The position numbers and the translations under genes were made by a program. 64,000 nt of DNA from Emergomyces orientalis. Lineage: Eukaryota; Ascomycota; Eurotiomycetes; Onygenales; Ajellomycetaceae. The notes under the pieces are model-generated. The model did no database searches and had not been told where the DNA came from. It saw only the letters and a list, made by a program, of their open reading frames with translations. The stretch's first letter is position 1, and each line of letters begins with the position of its first letter. Positions 35,007 through 44,609 of this stretch are shown here, in pieces. Location: NCBI GenBank assembly GCA_002110485.1, contig MOWL01000003.1, forward strand, positions 558,001 through 622,000. Reading direction: 5' to 3'.

Positions 35007-35969
35007 TTAAGAGGTCGAACAGCTGCAGCTGAAAGGCAGGTTATCGGAAACTCCGGCAACCGAAGCAACACCTGAAAGCTTGATCTCCGGGACCGAAGGC
35101 GAACCTGAAGGCGAAGGTGTAGGGACGACTGTAGAGGCGGGCTTGACTTGCAGGGCGGGAGTAGTCACAGCTGGGGAAGGCGAAGCGGATGAAGGGGCAG
35201 CAGAAGATGATGGAGCAGCGGAGGGGGTGTCAGCAGCGCTAGAGCTAGCTGGAGCATCTCCGGAAGGCGCATCACCTCCACTTGAACCGGGGCCGGGATT
35301 TGGGAATTGCACATCCTCGCCCTCGACTGTGGTCTTACCATTGCCAACATTGGCAATGTAGATCTCTGGCAGTTGATCAAAAGCAGCCTTATCGCCGCTG
35401 CTGTTTTCGATGGTAACTGGGGCACAGTTCATGTACATCTCCCGGTTGCCGATTTTATTGAACCATGTCCAGGCGAAGAGAGCTTCTCCAGCTGGTGCAG
35501 AGGTGGGGATCTTGAAGTCATATTGCTTGCCGATTGGGCAGCCGCCGACGATCGACTCAATGACTCTGAAGGTCTTGCCCTGGTCGTAGCTAAGAGAGAT
35601 CTGGCAAGAGCCGCCCCCGTGGGTGGCGGTGCCCTCAAGCTTGATCTGGCCAGTCTCCCCAGCTTTGTATGTAGCGGAAGACTTGCTGGTACCATCTTGA
35701 TGGTAGCCCTTGCAGGGGAAGTTGGAGCCTAATGGTGAATATGTTAGTTCTGTCACGAAAGGCATAGCTCACTTGGAAATAGAACAGGAACTATGAAAGT
35801 CAGGTATATGTCACTCACCATCGGCAAGAAGAGGGGAGGTCATGCTGTAGTCAATTTCTGACCCGCCGCTGCCATATTTACTGCGGAAAGGGACAGGTTG
35901 GCTCATTTCAATATGAGCAAAGGCAGACCCAGCTGCGAGAGCAAGAGAGAGAAGGCCAAGGGAATGCAT
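35007..35969 (-). CDS. AA11-family lytic polysaccharide monooxygenase
   Basis: Exons 35819-35969 and 35007-35728 are joined by GTGAGT..CATTAG and give 290 residues. An 18-residue signal peptide ends in SAFA, so the mature protein begins with His19, the copper-binding N-terminal histidine of LPMOs. His87 in ATHGGGSCQISLSYD is the likely second ligand of the histidine brace. AA11 hallmarks are SPLLADGSNFPCK near the start, GGCPIGKQYDF, and FAWTWFNKIGNREMYMNCAP with the axial Tyr. The catalytic domain is followed by a Ser/Pro/Ala-rich linker of about 80 residues and a short tail ending in SCSCSTS. No separate carbohydrate-binding module is recognisable. Characterised AA11 enzymes oxidatively cleave chitin, so a secreted role in fungal wall turnover or chitin use is likely. 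The ATG at 35969 is chosen because it directly precedes the signal peptide. An upstream in-frame ATG at 36083 would add a hydrophobic leader. Confidence 0.92.
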
Positions 35970-38300
35970 ATTTGCAATAAGAATGAAGGTATAAAAGTAT
36001 GTAAAAGGACAAAGGTATGTAAGTAAAAATAAAATGAATGTATGTCCAAAGAAATGAATGAAGGACCAGCTTCCAAGTCTCAAAAAAGGAGAGAAAGAAT
36101 GTAATTGATGGTTTGATAGAGAGAATGGTGATATGAAACAGATTCAGGATTCCAGGGGGACGATGACCCCTATTTATGCCTTTTTGGAATCCCCATCATC
36201 AGCTCCAAAACCTACAGAAAGATAAAAAAGTGGAAAGAGAAAAGGGGAAAAAAATTTTGGACCGCGGGACCTAGGGGAAGAATGAAGGGGCGCTCCCAGT
36301 GATTCGTCACCAGGAAATCTCATGGATGCATTTTTTCCGGATCCATCTCGGGTTCCAAAAACCAATCCTTATGTTCCTGGTTCCCCTGAGATTTCTGTTC
36401 CGGGTCCGCTATTTTATCGGATATCTGGTATCAGTATAGGTTTTAGCTCGTTCTTGTCCGTTTCTTGGGTCAGGGGAAGGTCCAGACACCATAAAGTATG
36501 AACTATGCTTGTTTGCCGAATGTTATGGAGCGTTCGGGTATGAGGGATAAATCGTTGCACCCAGGTTGCCCCTACCACCGTCCCACGCGGCCTTAGCGGT
36601 GGAGGCAAGAGACCAACCGAGAATATAAGCTTCGTTCGATGCTTCGCGAAAGAACTTCGTCAAGGGGAATCGGCCAATGGCTTTCATTTCCCCATCACAT
36701 TAACACCTTCCGGCGGGGCAGCCGAGAAAATAGGTTTCTTCAATGCTTCGGGAAAAAACTTCCTCAAAGGAAATCCGCCAGTGGATTTTTTTTCCCCGCC
36801 ACATTAACAACACCAGGTGGGGGCAATCGAGAAAATAAGGTTCATTCGGTGCTTCGCGAAACAACTTCGTCAAGGTGAATCGGCCAGTGGGCATTTTTTC
36901 CCTATCACATTAACACCATCCAGCGGGGGCAGCCGAGAAAATAGGTTTCCTTTCGCTGCTTCGCGAAAAACCTTCGTCAACGAAATCCGCGAGTGGATTT
37001 TTTTCCCCGCCACATTAACACCACCAGGTGGAGACAATCAAGAAAATAAGCTTCATTCGATGCTTCGCGAAACAACTTCGTCCAGGGGAATAAGCCAATG
37101 GGTTTCTTTGCCCATCACATTAACACCACGAGGCAATGTTTCGACCATCCTTCGGCCCTATGATCGGATTTATAAGGCGCAGATCTCGATCGAGGTCTAG
37201 GCCAGCAACGAGCCTGGCAGCCACAAGACCTAGTGACAGCATGTCATATGTCCGTTTTCGTCACCCTAGCAGGTATTCAAAAGTTTGAAAGTCGTCTCCA
37301 GTAGTATCGCCTCGACAGTAATTAATGCAGAGCTAACGAGGAGGGCAATAAGTTCCGCCTTGTGGGTCATCATGTACTGCTCGGTAGAGACTGTTGAACT
37401 TAGTGATAATGTTCTTGTCCATTGTCAGAAGTCAAAATATACAGGACCCCGAGCAAGCGCGGTATTCAGCGTGTATAATCACATAGGACTGATGGTTACC
37501 ACGCCACTACCTGCACGCCTCAGGTTTCATAGTTTGACCGATGGAATGGGTACTGGAGTGTGAGAAACATAATTGTAGAATCCGGTAGTTATTCAACAGA
37601 GTTTTATCTGTCCCCAGAATTTATTTGGAACTTGGCAGCGGCAAGAAAGTAACGTCAACTGAACAGAACCTGATCGGAAGACTTGGGCAAATTATTTTCG
37701 CACGCTCTCGATTCCAATCTTGCTATGGCAGAAAGGGTGGCTTGATGACATCAAAATAGGTTGTATTCATTGCCAAAACGGTTATGCTCTCATCGCAAAA
37801 CATCACTAAAAGAGGAAATGAAGAGTGATAGGTTAGTTACGTGTTCAATGATACCAACGTCTGCTCTGGGTTATACCTGATTACCTTATGATTCAAAATA
37901 TCAGCAATCAGTGGATCCCACATATAACCAGAGCTTAGAATCTCAAGGAGACTTGTTACAATTTTGAAGTATTTCTCGGCCAGATGTGGTGGCTCACTAG
38001 CTGTAGATAATGCTGTCCTGGATCAATGCCTTATTTCATGTTGAAGTGTTTCGCGATCTTATGGGCTGCAAGTACTGTCACGTGGGCGTGGGTGCCAAAA
38101 GTTCTGCCGAATTACGCCGCTTTGGAACTTAGGAATTTTTCGACAAAAAAATTAAACACCACTTGCGATGAATTCTGTGGCTGTGACTACGCTCGCTCAG
38201 CTCCCTTCCACGGCGCCAATTCTGTTCCATTTTGGTTATTTTGCCATTATTTCCCCCTTGAAGTGCGGCGATTCTGCGTCAGCCTTTTAGAGCGGGTTAA
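35970..38300. other. Spacer between AA11 and DRS1, with 105-bp array
   Basis: The AA11 gene reads left and DRS1 reads right, so this holds two divergent promoters about 2.3 kb apart. Between them lies the 105-bp tandem array (36618-37137). From 37140 to 38300 I see only unsupported short frames, such as 37285-37563. Confidence 0.6.
36618..37137. repeat. Five-copy 105-bp tandem array, alternating unit types
   Basis: The anchor CGAGAA (CAAGAA in copy 5) recurs at 36618, 36723, 36828, 36934 and 37039, a period of 105-106 bases. Every copy contains TGCTTCG followed by a GAAA tract, then CACATTAACA. Copies 1, 3 and 5 share ATAAG..TTC near the start and GAATcGGCCAATGG-like middles. Copies 2 and 4 share ATAGGTTTC and GAAATCCGC..GTGGATTTTTTT. 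The array is therefore A-B-A-B-A, with a 210-bp higher-order unit. Because 105 is divisible by three, frames stay open across copies (plus 36639-36878 and 36817-37200). No start context, splice signal or signal peptide supports translation, so it is annotated as a non-coding satellite-like array. Confidence 0.85.
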
Positions 38301-40886
38301 ATGGCTCCAATTCCTGGAAAACGGATTGCTACTGATGATTTTATCTTAACACTATCGGACGACGAAACTTCGACGACCCCGTTCAATGGCGATGTCGACC
38401 TGGACGATGCTGGAGATCGCGACCTGATAACTACGAAATCATCGAAATCAAAATTGAAAGCTTCGGGCGGCACGAAACGGAAAAGGGACGACGAAGCTGC
38501 CGCCAATGGAACACAGAATAAAAAGTCAAAGAAACCGGAGAAAAAGGAAAGAAAGAAAAAGCAGTCAGATTGTGCTGCTGGCTTTGAATCAGGTTCTGAA
38601 TCTGAACAGGACGTCAACGAGAACGACGATGGGGTTTTGGATCCCGATTTTGAATTTGATGTTGGAGGGGCGGCGAATGCAGATCTCGTGGGGGACTTCG
38701 ATGGTTGGGGACTGGATGAACGGTCCGGGATAAAAACTGATGTGAATGGGAATAAAAAGGCGGTGGACATTGATGATATCATATCCCGCAGGCAACAGAA
38801 GATGAAGGAAAAATTGGAAAAACAGAAGAAAAAGGAGCAGATGAGAGAGGAAGAAGGGTCTGGAGATGAATTCAATGGGATTGATTCGCACGATGAAGAC
38901 GAACAAGCCAATGCTGTGGATTTCGAGGATGACGAGCTTCTGGCTCCTGATGGATTTGGCATGGGGGCCGTTAGTGAATCTGAGGATGAAGGGGATGATA
39001 AGCCTGCTTTGGATGACTCGTCCGACTCTGAACGATCCGAGGGTGGAGTGGAACCGGATTCCGACGAGGAAATTGATTCTGACGACTCTGTTGCTTCTCC
39101 AGTGCCGCACCCTGACGACATTGCCTCAGATGATCGTTCTGGTGACGAAAGTGAAGATGCTGCTGAAGTAGAAAAGCAGAAGGCCTTCTTTGCGCCTGAA
39201 GAGAAAGCATCAACCAACGGCAGCCTAGAATCTGCAAAATCCTTCCAAACATTTTCGCTCTCGAGGCCGATCTTACGGGGTCTTACGTCTGTTGGTTTCA
39301 CTACGCCTACCCCTATCCAACGGAAAACTATACCGGTTGCACTACTTGGAAAAGACGTTGTCGGTGGTGCCGTCACGGGTTCTGGTAAAACCGGTGCTTT
39401 TATTATTCCGATTTTGGAACGCCTACTCTACCGGCCCAGAAAAGTCCCGACCAGTCGCGTTGCAATTCTGATGCCCACTCGAGAACTCGCTGTTCAATGT
39501 TACAACGTCGCTACAAAACTTGCCACATTCACCGATATCACCTTCTGTCAGTTAGTTGGAGGTTTCAGTCTTAGGGAACAGGAGAACATCCTCAAAAAGA
39601 GACCTGATGTCATTATCGCTACCCCTGGTCGGTTTATTGATCATATGAGGAACTCCGCAAGCTTCACAGTCGATACTTTGGAGATTCTTGTTCTTGATGA
39701 AGCAGATCGGATGCTGGAGGATGGATTCGCCGACGAGCTGAATGAAATTTTGACGACAATCCCGAAATCGCGACAGACAATGCTCTTCTCCGCTACAATG
39801 ACAAACACTGTAGACAAGCTCATCCGAGTGGGCCTTAACAGACCCGTACGGTTGATGGTGGACGCTAAGAAGCAGACTGTGGGTACCTTGATACAAGAAT
39901 TTGTCAGGTTACGGCCTGGAAGGGAAGACAAGCGTCTTGGGTATCTCATTGCTCTCTGCAAAACCCTTTATAAGGACCGCGTCATTATATTTTTCCGGGC
40001 CAAAAAGGAAGCCCATCGCGTGCGGATAATTTTCGGGCTTATGGGACTTAAAGCAGCGGAACTTCATGGAAGCTTAAGCCAAGAACAAGTAAGTTTTGCG
40101 CTATCCTACAGCCATTTTACATTCCTCTTTGCAAAAAAACATAGACTGATTAGCCGATAGCGTATTAAAAGCGTTGAAAATTTCCGTGATGGAAAAGTTT
40201 CCTTTCTTCTTGCTACCGATGTTGCTTCCAGAGGTCTGGATATCAAGGGGGTAGAGACTGTTATTAACTACGAAGCCCCTCAATCCCATGAGATTTATCT
40301 TCATCGAGTAGGACGTACGGCTCGTGCAGGGCGTTCAGGCCGCGCATGCACACTTGCCGCAGAACCGGACCGAAAAGTGGTCAAAGCTGCAGTGAAAACT
40401 GGTCGAGCCCAGGGAGCTAAAATCGTAAGCCGGCTCATCGACACAGAAGAAGCCGACATGTGGGCTGCTAAGGTAGAGGAGATGCAGGATGAAGTCAAAG
40501 AGATTCTGAAGGAAGAGAAGGAGGAGAAGCAGCTGGCTCAGGCCGAAATGGAAGTCACCCGCGGCAGCAATCTGATTAACCACGAGAAGGAGATCATGTC
40601 GAGGCCCAAGCGTACATGGTTTGAAAATGAGAAGGAAAAGTTGCAAGCTAAGCAGCGCTCCTTTGAGGAGTTGAATGGGCCGAGTAAGAAAAAGAAAGGC
40701 AAGCTTAGTGGCAAGGATAAAAAGAAACTGGACGACAGTCGGGAGAGGAGAGAAGGGAAGGTATGGAAAAAGGGCAAAACCGAACGGGAGACCCAGGCTA
40801 CAGGCCCATGGAAGGGCAAAGATGGGCATAAAGGAAAAGGAAAAGGCAAACCAAAGCCTGGGGGGAAGAAACCCTTTAAGCGGTGA
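38301..40886 (+). CDS. DRS1: DEAD-box ATP-dependent RNA helicase DRS1
   Basis: Exons 38301-40088 and 40161-40886 are joined by a 72-nt phase-0 intron (GTAAGT..CGATAG) and give 837 residues. The nucleolar Drs1 helicase acts in 27S pre-rRNA processing and 60S subunit assembly. The acidic and Lys-rich N-terminal third is followed by FQTFSLSRPILRGLTSVGF and the Q motif FTTPTPIQ. Then come motif I AVTGSGKTGAF (about residue 357), PTRELAVQ, TPGRFIDHMRNS (a Drs1-like extension), DEAD in VLDEADRMLEDGF (about 466), SAT in LFSATMTNTV, RGLDIKGVE and HRVGRTARAGRSG. The C-terminal Lys/Glu-rich coiled region contains RPKRTWFENEKEKL, characteristic of Drs1. The intron falls just after LHGSLSQEQ, inside the second RecA domain. 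All helicase motifs are intact. Confidence 0.95.
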
Positions 40887-41467
40887 TGTGTAGGCCAATA
40901 ACAGTCGGTTCAATCAATCATATTCTCCACGCCCAAGCGGCCTGACCATGCCTGTGTTGGCTCTCTGCTTTAGCTTGCGCACTCGTTAGTTTTCAGATTT
41001 CTTCGTAATACATGACACAGTACTATTCTACTACGCATTTATTATTCCGTTATTATTCAAGCTGTATGTCATTGTTATTTTGCATCGAACAAATTTCCTC
41101 TTTTACTCTCTGGCCAGTCGATAAGGGCAGAGCGGGTCACGTGCTTATATGCCCTTGCTGACTCATTTGAATCCCCACTTCCCGACTTCGGCGGCAGAAA
41201 TTTTGCGGTGAACGCCACTGACTCATTTACAAGGAAAGGAATATAATAACAATTCCACCTAACCGTACACTTTTTGCTTGAGATCATTTTTCCAGATACC
41301 CTCGATTTTGCTGGGGTTCAGTTGGATCAATTGTAACGTTTCTTTGCTCGAGCTTTGTATATACCCCTGTTGGACCTTCAATCCCTCTGCATTACAGGCT
41401 AATTAGCTACCCCTCCACCCCTCCCGCCACAAGCTTACCAGGCACAGGGCTCGTTTAATTGTTCACA
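40887..41467. promoter_or_regulatory. LEU4 promoter region
   Basis: This region lies between the DRS1 stop and the LEU4 start codon. It contains an E-box-like GTCACGTG at 41137-41144 plus the Gcn4-type and Leu3-type elements listed separately. The first 200 bases are presumably the DRS1 3' untranslated region. No gene is supported here. Confidence 0.6.
41159..41225. promoter_or_regulatory. Two Gcn4/CpcA sites flanking one Leu3-type site
   Basis: TGACTCA, the perfect Gcn4/CpcA heptamer, occurs at 41159-41165 and again at 41219-41225. Between them CCGACTTCGG at 41182-41191 has the CCG-N4-CGG form bound by Leu3-type zinc-cluster regulators. They lie 240-310 bases upstream of the LEU4 ATG at 41468. 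This arrangement fits the known control of yeast LEU4 by general amino-acid control and by Leu3 with alpha-isopropylmalate. The site identities are read directly. Their use in this organism is inferred. Confidence 0.7.
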
Positions 41468-43675
41468 ATGCCAATGTAGGGTTACACTCTCTTATATTAT
41501 AGCGCATGGTAAACTCTGTAGCTAACAGTCCAATCAGGCTTAAGGATCCCTCGAAAAAGTACCAGCGCTTCAAGCCCTTGGATCTTCCCAATCGGCAATG
41601 GCCTTCAAAGACCCTGGATAAACCTCCCCGCTGGTTGGCTACAGACCTTAGAGATGGCAACCAGAGCTTGGTTGACCCCATGGTATGAATGAAATTTGAA
41701 CTGCTGCTCGGTTCAAGAGCTCAATTCATTATGTGCGGCTTCAAGCACTAGACTAACCGGCGTCTTTATGTGGCTTACAGGATGGGGACCAAAAACTTCG
41801 ATATTTTAGAATGCTGGTAGGAATCGGATACAAGGAAATTGAGATCTCATTCCCATCTGCTTCGCAAACTGATTTCGATTTCACTCGGCGTCTCATCGAA
41901 ACCTCTGGTGAGGTACCAGACGATGTATGGCTACAAGTTCTCTGCCCTTGTCGGGAAGACTTCATTCGACGTACCGTTGATTCCCTGAAGGGAGCCAAAA
42001 AGGCCATCCTTCATCTATATCTCGCTACGAGTGAATGTTTCCGCAGAATAGTATTCGGCATGTCGAAACAAGAGAGTTTGGAAATGGCTGTACGATGCAC
42101 CAAGTACGCTCGTTCAATCACCAAAGACGATCCTTCAACTGCCGGCACTGAGTGGCTTTTCGAGTTCTCGCCTGAAACTTTTTCGGATACTGATCCGGAT
42201 TTCGTGCTGGAAGTTTGTGAGGCGGTGAAAGCTGCTTGGGAGCCAACTGTAGAAGCACCGTTGATCTTTAACCTCCCTGCTACTGTGGAAATGTCTACTC
42301 CTAACGTTTATGCGGATCAAATCGAATACTTCTCGACACGCATCTCTGAGAGAGAGAAGGTCTGCGTATCTCTACATCCCCATAATGACCGCGGATGCGC
42401 AGTTGCAGCAGCAGAGTTGGCACAGATGGCAGGTGCTCAGCGGGTTGAAGGCACTCTGTTCGGAAATGGAGAACGAACCGGAAATGTCGATTTGGTCACC
42501 CTAGCCCTCAATCTCTATACGCAAGGAATCTCGCCAGAAGTGGATTTCTCCGATATCAACTCCATTATAAAAGTAGTGGAGGAAAGTAACAAGATCCCAG
42601 TGAATGAAAGATGGCCATACGGCGGACAGTTGGTCGTTTGCGCCTTCAGTGGCAGTCATCAAGATGCCATCAAAAAAGGATTCCAGTTTCGTGAAAAGAC
42701 CAAAGCAACCGACGAGGATAGGTGGCAAATACCTTACCTCCCCATTGACCCAGAAGATATCGGCCGTAACTACGAAGCTGTCATCCGTGTCAACTCGCAA
42801 AGTGGCAAAGGAGGCGTTGCCTGGGTTATCCTCCGCAGTCTTGAACTAGATCTTCCCCGTGGACTACAAATTGCATTCAGCAGAGTCATCCAGAAACAAG
42901 CAGACACGCTTGGTCGTGAGCTCCTACCAAAGGAAATTGTCTCCCTTTTCGAAGAGGCCTACCACCTGAAGCAAAACCCCCGCTTCTCCCTGGTAGACTA
43001 CAACATCACCACCGACCGCTCGCAGTCCCCCGCACCCCCCGAACCCGGCAAGGCGCTCAACACCAAGAACCTCAAGCGACGCTTCGCTGGCATTGTTGAA
43101 ATCGACGGCATGCAACACGCAATCGTCGGCGTCGGCAATGGTGCCATTTCCTCCCTAGCCAACGCCCTAAAGTCTTTGGGCATTGACTTGGACGTTGTGG
43201 ATTACAAGGAACACGCTATTGGCGCCCACAGAGAAACTAAAGCTGCAACATACATTGAGTGTACGTCCGCAGATAGCCCAGAGAAGGTCTGGGGCGTTGG
43301 TATCCACCAGGACGTTGTCCAGGCGAGTTTGACTGCGCTTCTGAGCGCTGCCAGTTCCGTAAGCCATTATCCATTTCGTAATTCTTATTCCCATCCCACC
43401 TCATTCCAATCAACCCAACTAACAGCCCTTTTTTCCTTTTTTTTTTTTTTTTTACATTTATACAGTTCCTCACCTCCCGTGCCAACACCCCTGCGCCATT
43501 CCGCCCTGCCCACGTCAGAAACCTCACAGAAGCAGATCTCGAAGCTCTAGACCAGATTCAAGGGAATACCGGGCCAGCCCGAGCGTTGGTACCTGACAAC
43601 GCCAATGTTGGTGCTACATTTGCACAGCAAAAGGTGGATATTTCCAAGCTGGAATCCCAGGCGAATAACCTGTAA
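41468..43675 (+). CDS. LEU4: 2-isopropylmalate synthase (leucine biosynthesis)
   Basis: Four exons: 41468-41475 (8 nt), 41538-41682, 41781-43358 and 43466-43675, giving 646 residues. The enzyme condenses acetyl-CoA with 2-oxoisovalerate to 2-isopropylmalate, the first committed step to leucine. The tiny first exon encodes M-P and two bases of the next Met, giving MPMLKDPSKKY, which matches the usual fungal start. An alternative in-frame ATG at 41506 would add an unrelated leader. The catalytic domain shows WLATDLRDGNQSLVDPMDGD (metal-binding Asp and substrate Arg), SLHPHNDRGCAVAAAE (metal-binding His pair), GTLFGNGERTGNVDLV and IPVNERWPYGG. The C-terminal LeuA regulatory domain (FAGIVEIDGMQHAIVGVGNG to the end) would bind leucine for feedback inhibition. 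Intron 3 contains a long T run at about 43435-43453. Upstream Gcn4-type and Leu3-type sites support regulated expression. Confidence 0.94.
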
Positions 43676-44609
43676 ATAACTAAAAGATAACCATTTTTTT
43701 AATTTAATTAATTTATTTTTATTTTTAATTTGTATAGCCAAGGAGGGCAGGGCAGTCATTCACATTTTGCGATACGCTAGAGGAGAAAGTGGTAGGGAAG
43801 AAATGGAGACAAGGGAATTTTTGTTTGTCATATCAGGGTCATAAAAACGATATGACATTTTTGTTCGGTTGCAAAAACGGCCTGATGTTTTTTTAAATTA
43901 TATTTCTGAAAGCAAGATTTGGAAATTATTTTAATTTAGGAAGAAAAGAGCATAGTACGTGTCATGAGAATCCGAGCGTACCAGGAAAGGGGTCGGCGAG
44001 ATATGAATATAAAATGCAGCTCTAAAAAAAATGAAAAAATGAAAAAGTAAAATAAAGATATAAAAGGAGAGAACCGCAAGTTTGAGCAAGGATTTTGACC
44101 ATGTGATCATGGCTGTCACGCCAGATGTAGTTGGCGCTATAGAACTTGCGAGATCCTGGAATAGATAAGTAGACAATATCTCACATATGAATAGTCATGC
44201 CTTATCCTGCATAGGATAAAAGTCAAATAATCGAACCAGGGGGGTTAAAATAACATTAAAATGGCGAACTACTATGGTACCGTGGTATATGTACGTACAG
44301 CAATCAACTGAACAAATGGCACATAAAAAGAAAAAAGGTCAATGAGCTTTAACGCAGGGATATATTGGGGGTGGTTTAACAAAAGAACTAGAAGAGAAAT
44401 AAAAATAAAATAAAAAATCCTACGAACAAAAATTCCATGAAATGAAATGAAATGGCATATATTCCTCTTAACCAGCGATGTCATCAAACAAAAAGAGCAA
44501 AACCGCAACCACCTGTGAGAACAAAATGCCAAAAAAAATTTTATCCAGAACTTTCATTTCTCTTTCCACTTCGCACCAATGTCTTGTGAGGACTCAATAA
44601 TGGAACGGA
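43676..44609. other. Convergent intergenic region
   Basis: LEU4 and the CPS1 homologue converge here. The sequence is AT-rich with A and T runs (for example 43690-43735 and 44395-44420) and is consistent with two 3' untranslated regions. No gene is supported. Confidence 0.6.

Noticed and set aside
36639..37200. Open frames across the 105-bp array as a repeat-protein gene
   Set aside because: Openness follows from the multiple-of-three period. There is no good start, signal peptide or splice evidence.
38297..39376. 359-codon antisense open frame over DRS1
   Set aside because: It is the mirror of the acidic, Ser/Asp-rich DRS1 N-terminus. Its Ser/Phe-rich composition is what antisense GAx/TCx codons produce.
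41506..41540. Alternative LEU4 start giving MVNSVANSPIR
   Set aside because: The 8-nt exon at 41468 spliced to 41538 yields MPMLKDPSKKY, which fits the usual fungal LEU4 start. The alternative leader matches nothing I know.
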